Source: Enterovirga sp. (GTDB lineage Bacteria; Pseudomonadota; Alphaproteobacteria; Rhizobiales; Beijerinckiaceae). Taken from it: a DNA stretch of 14,895 nucleotides. The position numbers and the translations under genes were made by a program. The stretch covers positions 1 through 14,895 of the forward strand of contig JAQGJZ010000550.1 in assembly GCA_028290385.1 (NCBI GenBank), read 5' to 3'. Below the pieces are notes generated by a model, which saw nothing but the letters and a program-made list of their open reading frames with translations, searched no databases and was not told the origin of the DNA. This document shows positions 1 through 7,815 of the stretch, in pieces. The stretch's first letter is position 1. Each line of letters starts with the position of its first letter.

Positions 1-780
1 GTCGACGGAGGCGTCAAGCCGGTGCTGGCCGTTCTCGGGGATCACCCGGTCCCAGAAGGCGCCGTAGATCGCGTCGAACGGATAGCGCGACACCCGCTCG
101 GAGATCGCCCGCACGGCGGCGCCGCCGAGCGGCAGGAAGTTCGGGTAGCTGCGCATAAAGCCGACATGCTTCCGGTCGGCCGCGACCTGGAGGATATCGC
201 CCGAGAGGAGCGCGCCTTTTCCGCCCGCGCCCGCCGCCCAGTGCAGCACCGTGCCGCCCGTGTAATGGCCGCCGCCGCGGATCAGCGTCATCCCGGGCGC
301 GAGCTCCTTTGTCTCCCCGTCCCAGAAGGCGAGGCAGGGATCGGGCCGCATCACCCATTCGCGATCGGCCGCATGGAGATGGACCGGGATGCCCCCGAAG
401 GCGCGGCTCCAATCCACCATGGTGGTGTAGTAATGCGGGTGGGAGATCGCGATGGCGGTGAGGCCGCCGAGGCCGTTGATGATCTCGACCATCACGTCGC
501 TGACGAGGCTCACGCAGTCCCACAGGATGTTGCCCTGCGGCGTGCGGACGAGCAGCGCGCGCTGGCCGATGCCGATGGCCGGGCTGGTGCCGATGCCGAT
601 CAGCCCCGCCTCGTCGCGGAACGTCGGCATGTGGGTGAGCCGGAGCCGCTCGAGCGTGGTCCAGGCCTGCCCCGTCGGCAGCACGTATTGGCGTTCGTCG
701 TCGCAGATCAGGCAGGCGGGCGGGGGCGCGGACGAGGGCGAATACTGGGTGCCGCAGGTCGTGCAGATGAAGGCTTTCAT
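1..780 (-). CDS. Zinc-ribbon metallo-beta-lactamase-fold protein (partial, C-terminus off the left edge)
   Basis: 260 codons are visible and no stop is reached before the window edge. The N-terminus carries a small zinc ribbon: C6-x2-C9 and C23-x2-C26. A metallo-beta-lactamase core follows, with HPH at residues 114-116, GGHYTGG with H172, and LSGD with D195, in the usual order. The metal motif is unusual: the canonical HxHxDH reads HPHYYT, so the Asp and His of the second metal site are Tyr118 and Thr119. Members of this fold are usually hydrolases, but the substrate here cannot be told and a one-metal or non-hydrolytic role is possible. The ATG at 780 follows a very strong GGGAGGGGGAG ribosome binding site and overlaps by ATGA the stop of a possible short upstream ORF. 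That suggests co-transcription with the helicase at 923-2452. Fold confident; function unknown. Confidence 0.85.
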   Translation of the reverse strand, partial: MKAFICTTCGTQYSPSSAPPPACLICDDERQYVLPTGQAWTTLERLRLTHMPTFRDEAGLIGIGTSPAIGIGQRALLVRTPQGNILWDCVSLVSDVMVEIINGLGGLTAIAISHPHYYTTMVDWSRAFGGIPVHLHAADREWVMRPDPCLAFWDGETKELAPGMTLIRGGGHYTGGTVLHWAAGAGGKGALLSGDILQVAADRKHVGFMRSYPNFLPLGGAAVRAISERVSRYPFDAIYGAFWDRVIPENGQHRLDASVD

Positions 781-896
781 GCTCCCCCTCCCGTCAGTCG
801 CGCCGGCGCGTCAGCCGGCGCCGGTGCCGCAAGCGGCACCGTGCATGCGTCGTACGTAAAGAGCCAGTCCGGATCCGTCGGGCTGGGTCGCCTCAT
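777..896 (-). CDS. Possible 39-residue ORF between helicase and MBL-fold gene
   Basis: A short reading frame begins MRRPSPTDPDWLFTYDACT and ends in LTGGGA. It fills most of the 142-base gap between the SNF2-like helicase stop and the MBL-fold gene. Its TGA overlaps the ATG of the MBL-fold gene (ATGA), the usual arrangement for translational coupling. The first half has a protein-like composition; the second half is Pro/Ala-rich. The ribosome binding site is weak: GGGAGCGG lies about 13 bases before the ATG. An 8-bp inverted repeat (823-830 with 833-840) lies inside it, so the stretch could instead be a structured intercistronic spacer. I recognise no family. Confidence 0.35.
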   Translation of the reverse strand: MRRPSPTDPDWLFTYDACTVPLAAPAPADAPARLTGGGA

Positions 897-922
897 AGCA
901 CGCAGCGCCGCTCCCGGGCGCG

Positions 923-2452
923 TCAGCGCTCGGCGTGCTGGCGCAGGTGCTCGGCGATGGCGTCGAACATGCCGGTTTCGTCGCCGGCCATGGTGTCCAT
1001 GGCGATCATGCGGCCGACCACGCGGTCGGCGATCGCTTCCTCGACCGTGTCCTCGGCATAAGCGTAGTGGATGAGCGCCGCCTCGCCGTCGCGGTGACAG
1101 CGGCCTTCGATCTGCGCCATCTGGATCGCGCTGTGGCGCATGTCGTGCACCACGAGGGAGCGCACGCGGGAGCCGCCGGGGAGCTCGTTGGCGTGCAGCG
1201 AGATCGACTCGGTCACGGTGAACACGACGGCGTCGAGCTCGCCCGTCTGGAAGGCGAGCCGGACCTCCTCGTTGGCGCGGCTCGTCTGCTCGCCGTTGAT
1301 CGCCGCCACGCGCCGGCCGCGCCCCTGCAGGCCTTCGACCAGCGCGGCGCTGGTTTCGAGAAACGCCACCGAGATCGCGACCTGCTGGCCCATGCCGAGC
1401 AGCAGCTCGACATAGTCGATCGTGCCGGCGCAGCGCAGCAGGCTCGCCTTTTGGCGGAAGCGCAGCTCGGCGGCCCAGCCGGTCGGCCGCCGGGTGCCGC
1501 CGCCGAGCAGCCCCCATTCACGCCGGAATTCGCGCCAGGTCGCGTCGTACAGCCGGCGCTCGGAGGGCCCGAGCGCCGTCGCGGCCAGCACCCGCTGCAC
1601 CTGCGGCCAGCCCGCGATGTCCTCCGGACGCCGGCGCAGGCCGATCGCGTCCGGGCCCTTGTAGAGCAGGCCGGACATCACGGCGCAGTCGCGGGCGTCC
1701 CCGTCCCAGGACCAGTTCACCCAGCGCCCCTTGGCGCGGCCGATGCGGAGCCGCTGCATCAGGGCACGAAAATCGGCGAGGCTTTCCGTCGGAGCGCCGA
1801 CCGCGTGGCCGAGCAGCCGGCCGAGGTAGCCGAGCTCGTGCGGCGATTGCCCGGCCGTGGCGCTGAGATACAGCGTGAAGGTCGCGGCATCGGCGAGTTG
1901 GCGGCAGACCAGCGTCTGCTGCGCATAAGGGTTGCGCAGCCGGTGGCTCTCGTCGAACACGACGAGCGGCCAGGCGCGCTTGAGCCGGCCGTGCTTGGCG
2001 AGCTCGTTGTTCCGGGCCCGAGTCGAGCGGCGGTTGCTGGCGGCGGGCGGCAGCATGAGCGACTTGGTGCGCTCGTAATTGATCAGGGTCACGGCCTTCT
2101 GGCCGAGCCCGGCCCCCGCGATCGTGCGCCGCCATTGCGGCATCGCGCCCTTGGGGCACACGACCAGCACCTCCCCTTCGGGCATCGCGGCGAGCGCCGC
2201 CCAGGCGGACAGCGTCTTGCCGAGCCCGGTCAGGTCGCCGAGGAGAAATCCCGGCCGGCCCGCGGCGCGGGCGCGCAGGATCGCGTCCGCGGCCTCGCGC
2301 TGATGCGGTCGCGGCACCAGATGAGGCAGCGCGGATCCCTCTTGGCGCAAAGCGGCGGCTGCCGTCACGATTGGACCTTCTTCTCCGCGGAGCGTTGACA
2401 GGGACGGCGGCGCCCATCCGGTGTAAGCAGCCCGATCGGCGCTCATCCGCAT
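923..2452 (-). CDS. SNF2-like (superfamily 2) DEAD/DEAH-type helicase, phage-like
   Basis: A predicted ATP-dependent helicase or translocase of 509 residues from this start. Visible motifs, in order: a Gln-motif-like RPHQREAAD near residue 50; Walker A TGLGKT at 75-80 inside GDLTGLGKT, where SNF2 proteins usually read DEMGLGKT; the DEAH-box variant DESH at 167-170; SAT at 197-199; SISLHA (motif V) at 416-421; and QIEGRCHRDG (motif VI) at 447-456. The LSATAGQSP and QIEGRCHRDG segments resemble, from memory, helicases of actinobacterial phages and related mobile DNA; this is not a database result. Start choice: an in-frame ATG at 2500 would overlap the divergent helicase gene, and the 16 codons it adds have AT-rich third positions unlike the rest, so I prefer 2452 (2446 is also possible). 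GGGGAG lies 12 bases upstream. No accessory DNA-binding domain is visible. It is probably transcribed toward the MBL-fold gene. Confidence 0.85.
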   Translation of the reverse strand: MRMSADRAAYTGWAPPSLSTLRGEEGPIVTAAAALRQEGSALPHLVPRPHQREAADAILRARAAGRPGFLLGDLTGLGKTLSAWAALAAMPEGEVLVVCPKGAMPQWRRTIAGAGLGQKAVTLINYERTKSLMLPPAASNRRSTRARNNELAKHGRLKRAWPLVVFDESHRLRNPYAQQTLVCRQLADAATFTLYLSATAGQSPHELGYLGRLLGHAVGAPTESLADFRALMQRLRIGRAKGRWVNWSWDGDARDCAVMSGLLYKGPDAIGLRRRPEDIAGWPQVQRVLAATALGPSERRLYDATWREFRREWGLLGGGTRRPTGWAAELRFRQKASLLRCAGTIDYVELLLGMGQQVAISVAFLETSAALVEGLQGRGRRVAAINGEQTSRANEEVRLAFQTGELDAVVFTVTESISLHANELPGGSRVRSLVVHDMRHSAIQMAQIEGRCHRDGEAALIHYAYAEDTVEEAIADRVVGRMIAMDTMAGDETGMFDAIAEHLRQHAER

Positions 2453-2493
2453 GGCGAACCGCCGCTCCCCAAACGGCTCATTAGGCGATTTCC

Positions 2494-4197
2494 GTGGCAT
2501 TTCCGATCAGCTCTGCTCCGCTCATCCGGGCGCTGGAGAACCGCAACTACCAGGAGCCGACCCCCGTCCAGGCGGCCGTTCTCGATCCCGGCGCGACGGG
2601 GCGCGACCTTTTGGTCTCCGCGCAGACGGGCTCCGGCAAGACGGTCGCGTTCGGGCTTGCCATGGCGGCCGACCTGCTCGGCGATCGCGAAACCTTCGAG
2701 CCGACCGGCGCGCCCCTGGCCCTGGTCGTCGCCCCGACGCGCGAACTCGCCATGCAGGTGCAGCGCGAGCTGATGTGGCTGTACGGGCAGACCTCGGGCC
2801 GGGTCGTCGCCTGCGTCGGCGGCATGGACCCGCGCCGGGAGCAGCGCGCGCTGGCGCAGGGCGCGCACATCGTGGTCGGCACGCCCGGGCGGCTGCGCGA
2901 CCATATCGAGCGCCGCCATCTCGACCTGTCGTCGCTGCGCGCGCTCGTCCTGGACGAGGCGGACGAGATGCTCGACCTCGGATTTCGCGAGGATCTGGAG
3001 TTCATTCTCTCGGGGGCCCGGCCGGAGCGGCGGACGCTGCTCTTCTCGGCGACCATGCCGAAGCCGATCGTCGCGCTGGCCCGCACCTATCAGAAGGACG
3101 CGCTTCGGCTCGAGCTCAAATCCGACCGCAAGGGCCACGCCGACATCGAATATCGGGCGCTGCGCGTCGTGCCGCGCGAGATCCCGCATGTGGTCGTGAA
3201 CACGCTGCGCCTGATCGATGCGCCGGCGGCCCTCGTCTTCTGCAACACCCGCGAAGCGGTGCGGCACCACCAGGCCCTGCTGCTGGAGCGCGGCTTCTCC
3301 GTCGTGGCCCTGTCAGGTGAGCTGACCCAGAACGAGCGCAACCATGCCCTGCAGGCGCTGCGCGACGGGCGCGCCCGGGTCTGCGTCGCGACCGATGTCG
3401 CGGCGCGCGGCATCGACCTGCCGGGCCTCGACCTCGTGATCCACGCCGATTTCCCGCACGATGCCGAAGCGCTCCAGCACCGGAGCGGGCGGACGGGCCG
3501 GGCCGGCCGCAAGGGCGTCAGCGTCCTGCTCGTGCCGGCCTCACGCCGCCGCAAGGCGGAAACCCTGTTCCAGGTGGCCAACATCGTGCCGACCTGGGCG
3601 GGGCCGCCCATGGCGGACGAGATCCGCAAGCTCGATCAGGAGCGGCTCATCCGCAACCCCATCTTCACCGAGGGGCAGGACGAGGAGGACGTCCAGATGG
3701 GGCAGGCGCTGCTCGCCGAGCACTCGGCCGAGGCCGTCGCGGCGGCGCTCGTTCAGCTCTACCGCCAGCGGCTCCCGGCGGCCGAAGAGGTGTCCGATCC
3801 CGGCTTCAAGCCGATGCGGCCCGAGCGCGAGCGTGAGCGGCCCGATGCCGGCCGGCCGGACCAGGCCTTCAGCCCGAGCTTCGGGCAGGCGACCTGGTTC
3901 GTGCTCACGATCGGCCGCAACAAGGGCGCCGATCCGAAATGGCTGCTGCCGATGCTGTGCAAGCGCGGCGGCATCACCCGCGAGGATATCGGGCCGATCC
4001 GGATTTTTGAGCGGGAAACCAAGGTGCTGATCAGCGACCGGGCCGCGCAGGACTTTGCCCGCGCCGTCTACGACACCGAGGTCCAGGGCGTCCGGATCCA
4101 TCCGGTCTCGGGTCCGCCGGAGCGGGCCGCGAAGCACGCGCGCCGCCGCGCCGAGACGACGGAGCGCCCGGACAAGCCCCGCCCGCGCAAGCGCTGA
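2494..4197 (+). CDS. DEAD-box ATP-dependent RNA helicase with DbpA-like C-terminal domain
   Basis: An ATP-dependent RNA helicase of 567 residues, expected to act in the cytoplasm on rRNA maturation, ribosome assembly or mRNA remodelling. All the family motifs are intact: Q-motif EPTPVQ with Q26, AQTGSGKT 43-50, PTRELA 81-86, GG 109-110, TPGR 130-133, DEAD 154-157, SAT 185-187, ARGID 304-308, and HRSGRTGR 329-336. A linker rich in Glu and Arg (about 440-455) leads to a segment at about 465-540 that looks like the DbpA/CsdA RNA-binding domain (TWFVLTIGRNKG through GVRIHPV). A basic Arg/Lys tail ends the protein. The start is GTG, with AGGCGA a few bases upstream. It is divergent from the SNF2-like helicase and convergent with kup. 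DbpA, CsdA/DeaD and RhlE-type roles cannot be separated here, so no symbol is given. Confidence 0.95.
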   Translation: MAFPISSAPLIRALENRNYQEPTPVQAAVLDPGATGRDLLVSAQTGSGKTVAFGLAMAADLLGDRETFEPTGAPLALVVAPTRELAMQVQRELMWLYGQTSGRVVACVGGMDPRREQRALAQGAHIVVGTPGRLRDHIERRHLDLSSLRALVLDEADEMLDLGFREDLEFILSGARPERRTLLFSATMPKPIVALARTYQKDALRLELKSDRKGHADIEYRALRVVPREIPHVVVNTLRLIDAPAALVFCNTREAVRHHQALLLERGFSVVALSGELTQNERNHALQALRDGRARVCVATDVAARGIDLPGLDLVIHADFPHDAEALQHRSGRTGRAGRKGVSVLLVPASRRRKAETLFQVANIVPTWAGPPMADEIRKLDQERLIRNPIFTEGQDEEDVQMGQALLAEHSAEAVAAALVQLYRQRLPAAEEVSDPGFKPMRPERERERPDAGRPDQAFSPSFGQATWFVLTIGRNKGADPKWLLPMLCKRGGITREDIGPIRIFERETKVLISDRAAQDFARAVYDTEVQGVRIHPVSGPPERAAKHARRRAETTERPDKPRPRKR

Positions 4198-4226
4198 GCG
4201 GTCGCGGAGCGCCGGGAGTTCGGGTC

Positions 4227-4245
4227 GACCGGGCCGCGCCCGGTC
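4227..4245. terminator. GC hairpin between convergent genes
   Basis: A perfect 8-bp inverted repeat, GACCGGGC / GCCCGGTC, with a 3-base loop lies between the stop of the DEAD-box helicase and the stop of kup, and overlaps the kup stop codon. There is no T-run on either side. It may slow or stop convergent transcription, but it is not a textbook intrinsic terminator. Confidence 0.35.
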
Positions 4246-6154
4246 AGATCGTCATCCTGGACCCGACCTCGATCGCCCGTTCCTCCGGGATGCAGAACTG
4301 GTCCGAGATGTCGCTCGCGGAGCGCGCCATCGGGATGAACAGGTAATCCTGCCAGAGCGGGAGCCCGATCCGGGCCGAGGCCCGGAGCGCCCGCCGCGAC
4401 AGGAAGAAGGACACGTTGTCGAGGTCCCATCCGGCGGCCCGCAAGGCCCCGGGCACGTTCGGCACCTCCATGAAGCCGAAGCGGACCGTGGTCCGCGAGA
4501 ACCGGTCGGACAGCGCCTCCGACGTGACCCGGCCCGCATCGGCCCGGCGCGGGACCTCCTCGGTTTCCACGGTGAGGATGACGTTGCGCTCGTGCAGCAC
4601 GTTGTTGTGCTTCATGTTGTTCAGAAGCGCTGCGGGCACGTCGTGCGCGTTGCCCGTCAGGAACACGGCGGTCCCCGGCACCTTCGGGATCGGGCGGCTC
4701 TCGGCGTCCCGGATGAACTCCGGAAGCGGCGGCCGGCCGCGATGGGCCAGTTCCGTCAGCAGCGCGCTGCCCTTGCGCCAGGTCCGCATCAGCGTGAACA
4801 GGAGGGCGCCGACCAGGAGCGGGAACCAGCCGCCCTGGGGGATCTTCAGGGCGTTGGCGCCGAGGAAGACGAGTTCGATGGCCAGGAACGGCGTGATGGC
4901 CGCGAGGGTCAGCGGCAGCGACCAGCCCCAGAACTTCCAGGCCACGATCACCAGCAGGCAGGACGTGATCACCATGTCGCCCGTCACCGCAAGCCCGTAG
5001 GCCGCGGCGAGCGCGCTCGACGACTTGAACAGGATCACCAGCAGAAGGACGGCCCCGAGCAGGAACCAGTTGATGAAGGGGATGTAGATCTGCCCCTTCT
5101 CCGTCTCGGACGTGCGCAACACCTGGAAGCGCGGCAGCACGCCGAGGTGCATCGCCTGCTGCGTGATCGAGAACGCGCCCGTGATGACGGCCTGGCTGGC
5201 GATGACGGTCGCAACGGTCGCGAGCAGAACCATCGGCAGCAGCGCCCAGCCCGGGTAGAGCAGGAAGAACGGGTTCTCTAAGCTTTCCGGGTGCGCCAGC
5301 AGCAGCGCGCCCTGCCCGAGGTAGTTGAGCGCCAGCGCCGGGAACACCAGCCCGAGCCAGGCGGACCGGATGGGCGAGCGCCCAAAGTGCCCAAGGTCGG
5401 CATACAGCGCCTCCGCGCCCGTGACGGCGAGGAACACCGCGCCGAGCGCCAGCAGCCCGGCCGTGCCGTGGCCGGCGATGAAGGCGAGCCCGTGCACAGG
5501 GTTCAGGGCGGCCAGAATGCTGAGGTCGTCCCGGATGTGCATCAGCCCGCCCAGCGCCATGACCAGGAACCAGAAGGCCGTGATGGGGCCGAAGAAGGCC
5601 GCGACACCCGCCGTGCCGAAGCGCTGCACGGCAAACAGGCTGACCAGGATCAGCATGCTGAGTGGGATCACGTAGGGCTCGAAGGCCGGGGTGACCAGTT
5701 TCAGCCCCTCCACGGCCGACAGGACGGAGATCGCCGGGGTGATGACCACGTCGCCGTAGAACAGGGCGGCACCCGCCATGCCGAGCAGGATGGTCACGCC
5801 GGTGCTCTGGCCGAGCGCCCGCTGCGCCAGGGTGACGAGCGACAGCGTCCCGCCCTCGCCGTTGTTGTCGGCCCGCAGCACGATGACGACGTACTTGATC
5901 GTCACGATCAGGATCAGCGCCCAGAGAATCAGCGACACGACGCCGAGCACCATCTCGCGCGTCAACGCGCCGGCGCCCGCGTGAGCGGTTGCCGCCGCCA
6001 GGCTCTCCTTCAGGGCATAAAGCGGGCTGGTGCCGATATCGCCGTAGACCACCCCGACCGAGCCGAGCGCCAGCGCCCAGAACGACGTCGGCTCCGCATG
6101 GCCCCCGGTCGAGGGCGCGTGAGCCGAGGGAGTTTCAACGCTTGCCACCGCCAT
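4244..6154 (-). CDS. kup: Kup-type low-affinity potassium transporter
   Basis: A potassium/proton symporter of the KUP/HAK/KT family in the inner membrane, 636 residues, the usual length. The signature GDIGTSPLYALKES lies at residues 38-51 in the first membrane helix, after a soluble N-terminus of about 25 residues. Around twelve hydrophobic segments fill the first two thirds, including VVYGD, VVITPAISVL and YADLGHFGRSPI, which are typical of the family. The last 170 or so residues form the cytoplasmic domain, which holds the conserved GTAVFLT and HNNVLHERNVIL stretches. Start: an ATG at 6154 has AAGGGTGAG just before it. An earlier in-frame ATG at 6217 would add an unlikely 21-residue leader. 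It ends convergently with the DEAD-box helicase and is divergent from the outer-membrane protein gene across about 250 bases. Confidence 0.96.
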   Translation of the reverse strand: MAVASVETPSAHAPSTGGHAEPTSFWALALGSVGVVYGDIGTSPLYALKESLAAATAHAGAGALTREMVLGVVSLILWALILIVTIKYVVIVLRADNNGEGGTLSLVTLAQRALGQSTGVTILLGMAGAALFYGDVVITPAISVLSAVEGLKLVTPAFEPYVIPLSMLILVSLFAVQRFGTAGVAAFFGPITAFWFLVMALGGLMHIRDDLSILAALNPVHGLAFIAGHGTAGLLALGAVFLAVTGAEALYADLGHFGRSPIRSAWLGLVFPALALNYLGQGALLLAHPESLENPFFLLYPGWALLPMVLLATVATVIASQAVITGAFSITQQAMHLGVLPRFQVLRTSETEKGQIYIPFINWFLLGAVLLLVILFKSSSALAAAYGLAVTGDMVITSCLLVIVAWKFWGWSLPLTLAAITPFLAIELVFLGANALKIPQGGWFPLLVGALLFTLMRTWRKGSALLTELAHRGRPPLPEFIRDAESRPIPKVPGTAVFLTGNAHDVPAALLNNMKHNNVLHERNVILTVETEEVPRRADAGRVTSEALSDRFSRTTVRFGFMEVPNVPGALRAAGWDLDNVSFFLSRRALRASARIGLPLWQDYLFIPMARSASDISDQFCIPEERAIEVGSRMTI

Positions 6155-6407
6155 CTCACCCTTCAGAGCAGGCCTGAATACGCCCGCGCTAACGTGACAC
6201 GGCGGCTCCCGTTGCATCGGCTCGGCGCGGGCCGGTCCGCTGCCCTGTTTCGGCCCGCCGGAGCCCGCTTGCCGACCCCGATCCGGCCGACCCGTTGCAT
6301 CACGGCAACGCCCAGTTGCGAAACGGTTTCCCCGTCTATCGCCTTCACGCCAGATGCTGCAGGATACTCAACGCTAAAAGCTCTGAGGCTTGTCTGGAGG
6401 AGTGCAG
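6155..6407. promoter_or_regulatory. Divergent intergenic region, kup and outer-membrane protein gene
   Basis: 253 non-coding bases separate the two divergent starts, so promoters for both genes must lie here or very near. The proximal part ends in a clear GGAGGAG ribosome binding site for the outer-membrane protein gene. I could not pick a single convincing -35/-10 pair: a TTGCGA followed by CTATCG around 6312-6340 has too short a spacer. No gene is supported inside. Confidence 0.5.
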
Positions 6408-7292
6408 ATGAAGAAGTTATTTCTCGGTGGGGTGGCGTTGTTGGCGCTCGGCTCTGCCGCTGCGACCGCGGCCGATCTCCCGGCGCGTCGCGCCCCTCCA
6501 GCCCCGTACGTGGCGGTTCCGGTCTTCACCTGGGCCGGCTTCTACGTCGGTGTGAACGCCGGCTACGGTTTCGACGCGGGCGACAACCGCAACAACGGCC
6601 CGTTCGCCGTGGGTCCGGGTGGGACCACCCCGGCCGGCGTGTTCACGCCCGGCTCGACGGTGATCACCCGCAACAACGGCGGCCGGGACGGCTTCGTCGG
6701 CGGTGGCCAGATCGGCTACAACTACCAGATGGGCAGCATCGTGTTCGGCATCGAGGCCGACGCGCAATATGCCGATCTCGCCGGCACGCCGAGCGCCGTC
6801 ACCGCCTTCGGCCCGGCCAGCGGCCTTGCGGCTCCGTTCATCGGCCTCGCGCCGGCGGGCGGCAACCGGACGGGCGTCGAGTGGTTCGGCACGGTTCGCG
6901 GCCGCCTCGGCTATGCGTTCGATCGCGCGCTCATCTACGGCACCGGCGGTTTTGCCTACGGCGACGGGCCGGATAACTGCAACTCGGTCCAGGCGCCCGC
7001 GCTCGCGGCTGCCTTCCCGGGTCGGGCCGCTCGCTGCACCGGCGACATTCGCACGGGCTGGGCCGCCGGCGGCGGCGTCGAGTACGCCTTCACGCCGAAC
7101 GTTAGCGCCAAGGTCGAAGCGCTGTATGTCAGCCTCGGCGGAACCAACGCATCCCGCTTCGTCGGCGACGCCTACACGGCCGCCGGCGGCGCGCCGACGC
7201 AGGTGTTCCTGACCCGCCGCGCTCGTGACGACGACTTCGTCGTCGTCCGCGCCGGCCTGAACTGGAAGTTCAACTCGTTCCTGGGTCTCTGA
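6408..7292 (+). CDS. Outer-membrane beta-barrel protein, Omp25/31-like
   Basis: A predicted outer-membrane beta-barrel protein of 294 residues. The signal peptide is MKKLFLGGVALLALGSAAA-TAA, with probable cleavage just before DLPAR. The mature N-terminus has the short Pro/Ala-rich linker and TWAGFYVGVNAGYGF motif typical of alphaproteobacterial Omp25/Omp31 surface antigens. The rest alternates Gly/aromatic beta-strands (VGGGQIGYNYQMG, GTVRGRLGYAFD, YGTGGFAYG) and loops, and the last strand is FVVVRAGLNWKFN. Two cysteines (NCN and RCTGD) may pair in a loop. Start: the ATG at 6408 follows GGAGGAG; a TTG further upstream is not needed. Such proteins are usually abundant and give structural support to the envelope; a specific pore function cannot be claimed. 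The gene ends at a strong shared terminator. Confidence 0.93.
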   Translation: MKKLFLGGVALLALGSAAATAADLPARRAPPAPYVAVPVFTWAGFYVGVNAGYGFDAGDNRNNGPFAVGPGGTTPAGVFTPGSTVITRNNGGRDGFVGGGQIGYNYQMGSIVFGIEADAQYADLAGTPSAVTAFGPASGLAAPFIGLAPAGGNRTGVEWFGTVRGRLGYAFDRALIYGTGGFAYGDGPDNCNSVQAPALAAAFPGRAARCTGDIRTGWAAGGGVEYAFTPNVSAKVEALYVSLGGTNASRFVGDAYTAAGGAPTQVFLTRRARDDDFVVVRAGLNWKFNSFLGL

Positions 7293-7330
7293 TCCTCAGC
7301 GACCCGGCCCGAGGGCCAACACAGCGATAA

Positions 7331-7358
7331 AGCAAGGGCCGGTTTCCCGGCCCTTGCT
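7331..7358. terminator. Bidirectional rho-independent terminator
   Basis: A perfect 12-bp stem (AGCAAGGGCCGG with CCGGCCCTTGCT) and a TTTC loop lie between the convergent outer-membrane protein gene and the small secreted protein gene. CGTTT follows on the plus strand and TTTAT on the minus strand, so it can serve both genes. It is among the clearest non-coding signals in the window. Confidence 0.88.
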
Positions 7359-7362
7359 CGTT

Positions 7363-7665
7363 TCAGTACCGCGAATAACCGCGCCCGACGCTGCCCGTTT
7401 CGTCGTAAGAGCCGCGCCGGGCATAGCCGCGCCCGTCATAGCCACCGCGCCCGCGCACCATCTCCCGGTCGTGGCGCGACCGGCGAAAATAGCCGAGCGC
7501 GCAACCGGCCGCGGCGCCCTTCCAGGTGTGGCCGCCGGCGAGTTTGCCCGCGAGGGCTCCGGCCGCGCCGTATTTGAGGCATCCGCCGGGGCGGGCCTCC
7601 GCCGCCGGGATCACGGCCAGGGAGCCCATGGCCACCATGGCCGCGCCGATCAGAACGTGCTTCAT
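7363..7665 (-). CDS. Small secreted glycine-zipper-like protein
   Basis: A predicted exported protein of 100 residues. A signal peptide spans roughly residues 1-25 and ends in AEA before RPGG. A Gly/Ala stretch follows (AAGALAGKLAGG, then GAAAGCALGYF) with the small-residue spacing of a glycine zipper, so it may insert into or associate with a membrane. The last third is Gly/Arg/Tyr-rich with imperfect repeats of the type GYDGRGY and GRGYSRY. Two cysteines remain after cleavage (C29 and C55). The start at 7665 is well supported by GGAGG six bases upstream; a longer frame beginning at 7818 lacks such support. It is convergent with the outer-membrane protein gene. I recognise no named family; similar small periplasmic proteins are common in Hyphomicrobiales. 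Confidence 0.8.
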   Translation of the reverse strand: MKHVLIGAAMVAMGSLAVIPAAEARPGGCLKYGAAGALAGKLAGGHTWKGAAAGCALGYFRRSRHDREMVRGRGGYDGRGYARRGSYDETGSVGRGYSRY

Positions 7666-7785
7666 CCAGACCTCCAATGTCGTGGCGAGAGAACGCCGCG
7701 CAGGAGCCATCGGTTCGACTCGTTCGGATTGGATGTTTGCTCGCGGGCTCGGCCGCAGCGGGTGGCGGGGCGGATCGGCTGGCCC

Positions 7786-7815
7786 GTCTAGCCCTGCCCC
7801 GTCTAGCCCTGCCCC
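7786..7815. repeat. Perfect tandem duplication of a 15-bp unit
   Basis: The unit gtctagccctgcccc occurs twice in a row, at 7786-7800 and 7801-7815. The inner copy contains the stop codon and last codons of the 50-residue minus-strand ORF at 7803-7955, so the duplication extends past that stop and carries a second copy of it. Confidence 0.9.

Noticed and set aside
22..1074. Long plus-strand ORF of 350 codons
   Set aside because: It lies opposite the MBL-fold gene and the helicase end, with Arg/Asp/Ala-rich low-complexity translation typical of a shadow frame in GC-rich DNA.
935..2398. 487-codon plus-strand ORF opposite the SNF2-like helicase
   Set aside because: It is antisense to a gene with all helicase motifs and has no domain or ribosome binding site of its own.
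4055..5281. 408-codon plus-strand ORF opposite kup
   Set aside because: Its His/Arg/Asp/Gln-rich translation is the antisense shadow of the Kup membrane protein.
5291..6976. 561-codon plus-strand ORF over kup and the outer-membrane protein gene
   Set aside because: It crosses a divergent promoter region and two real genes in the wrong frames.
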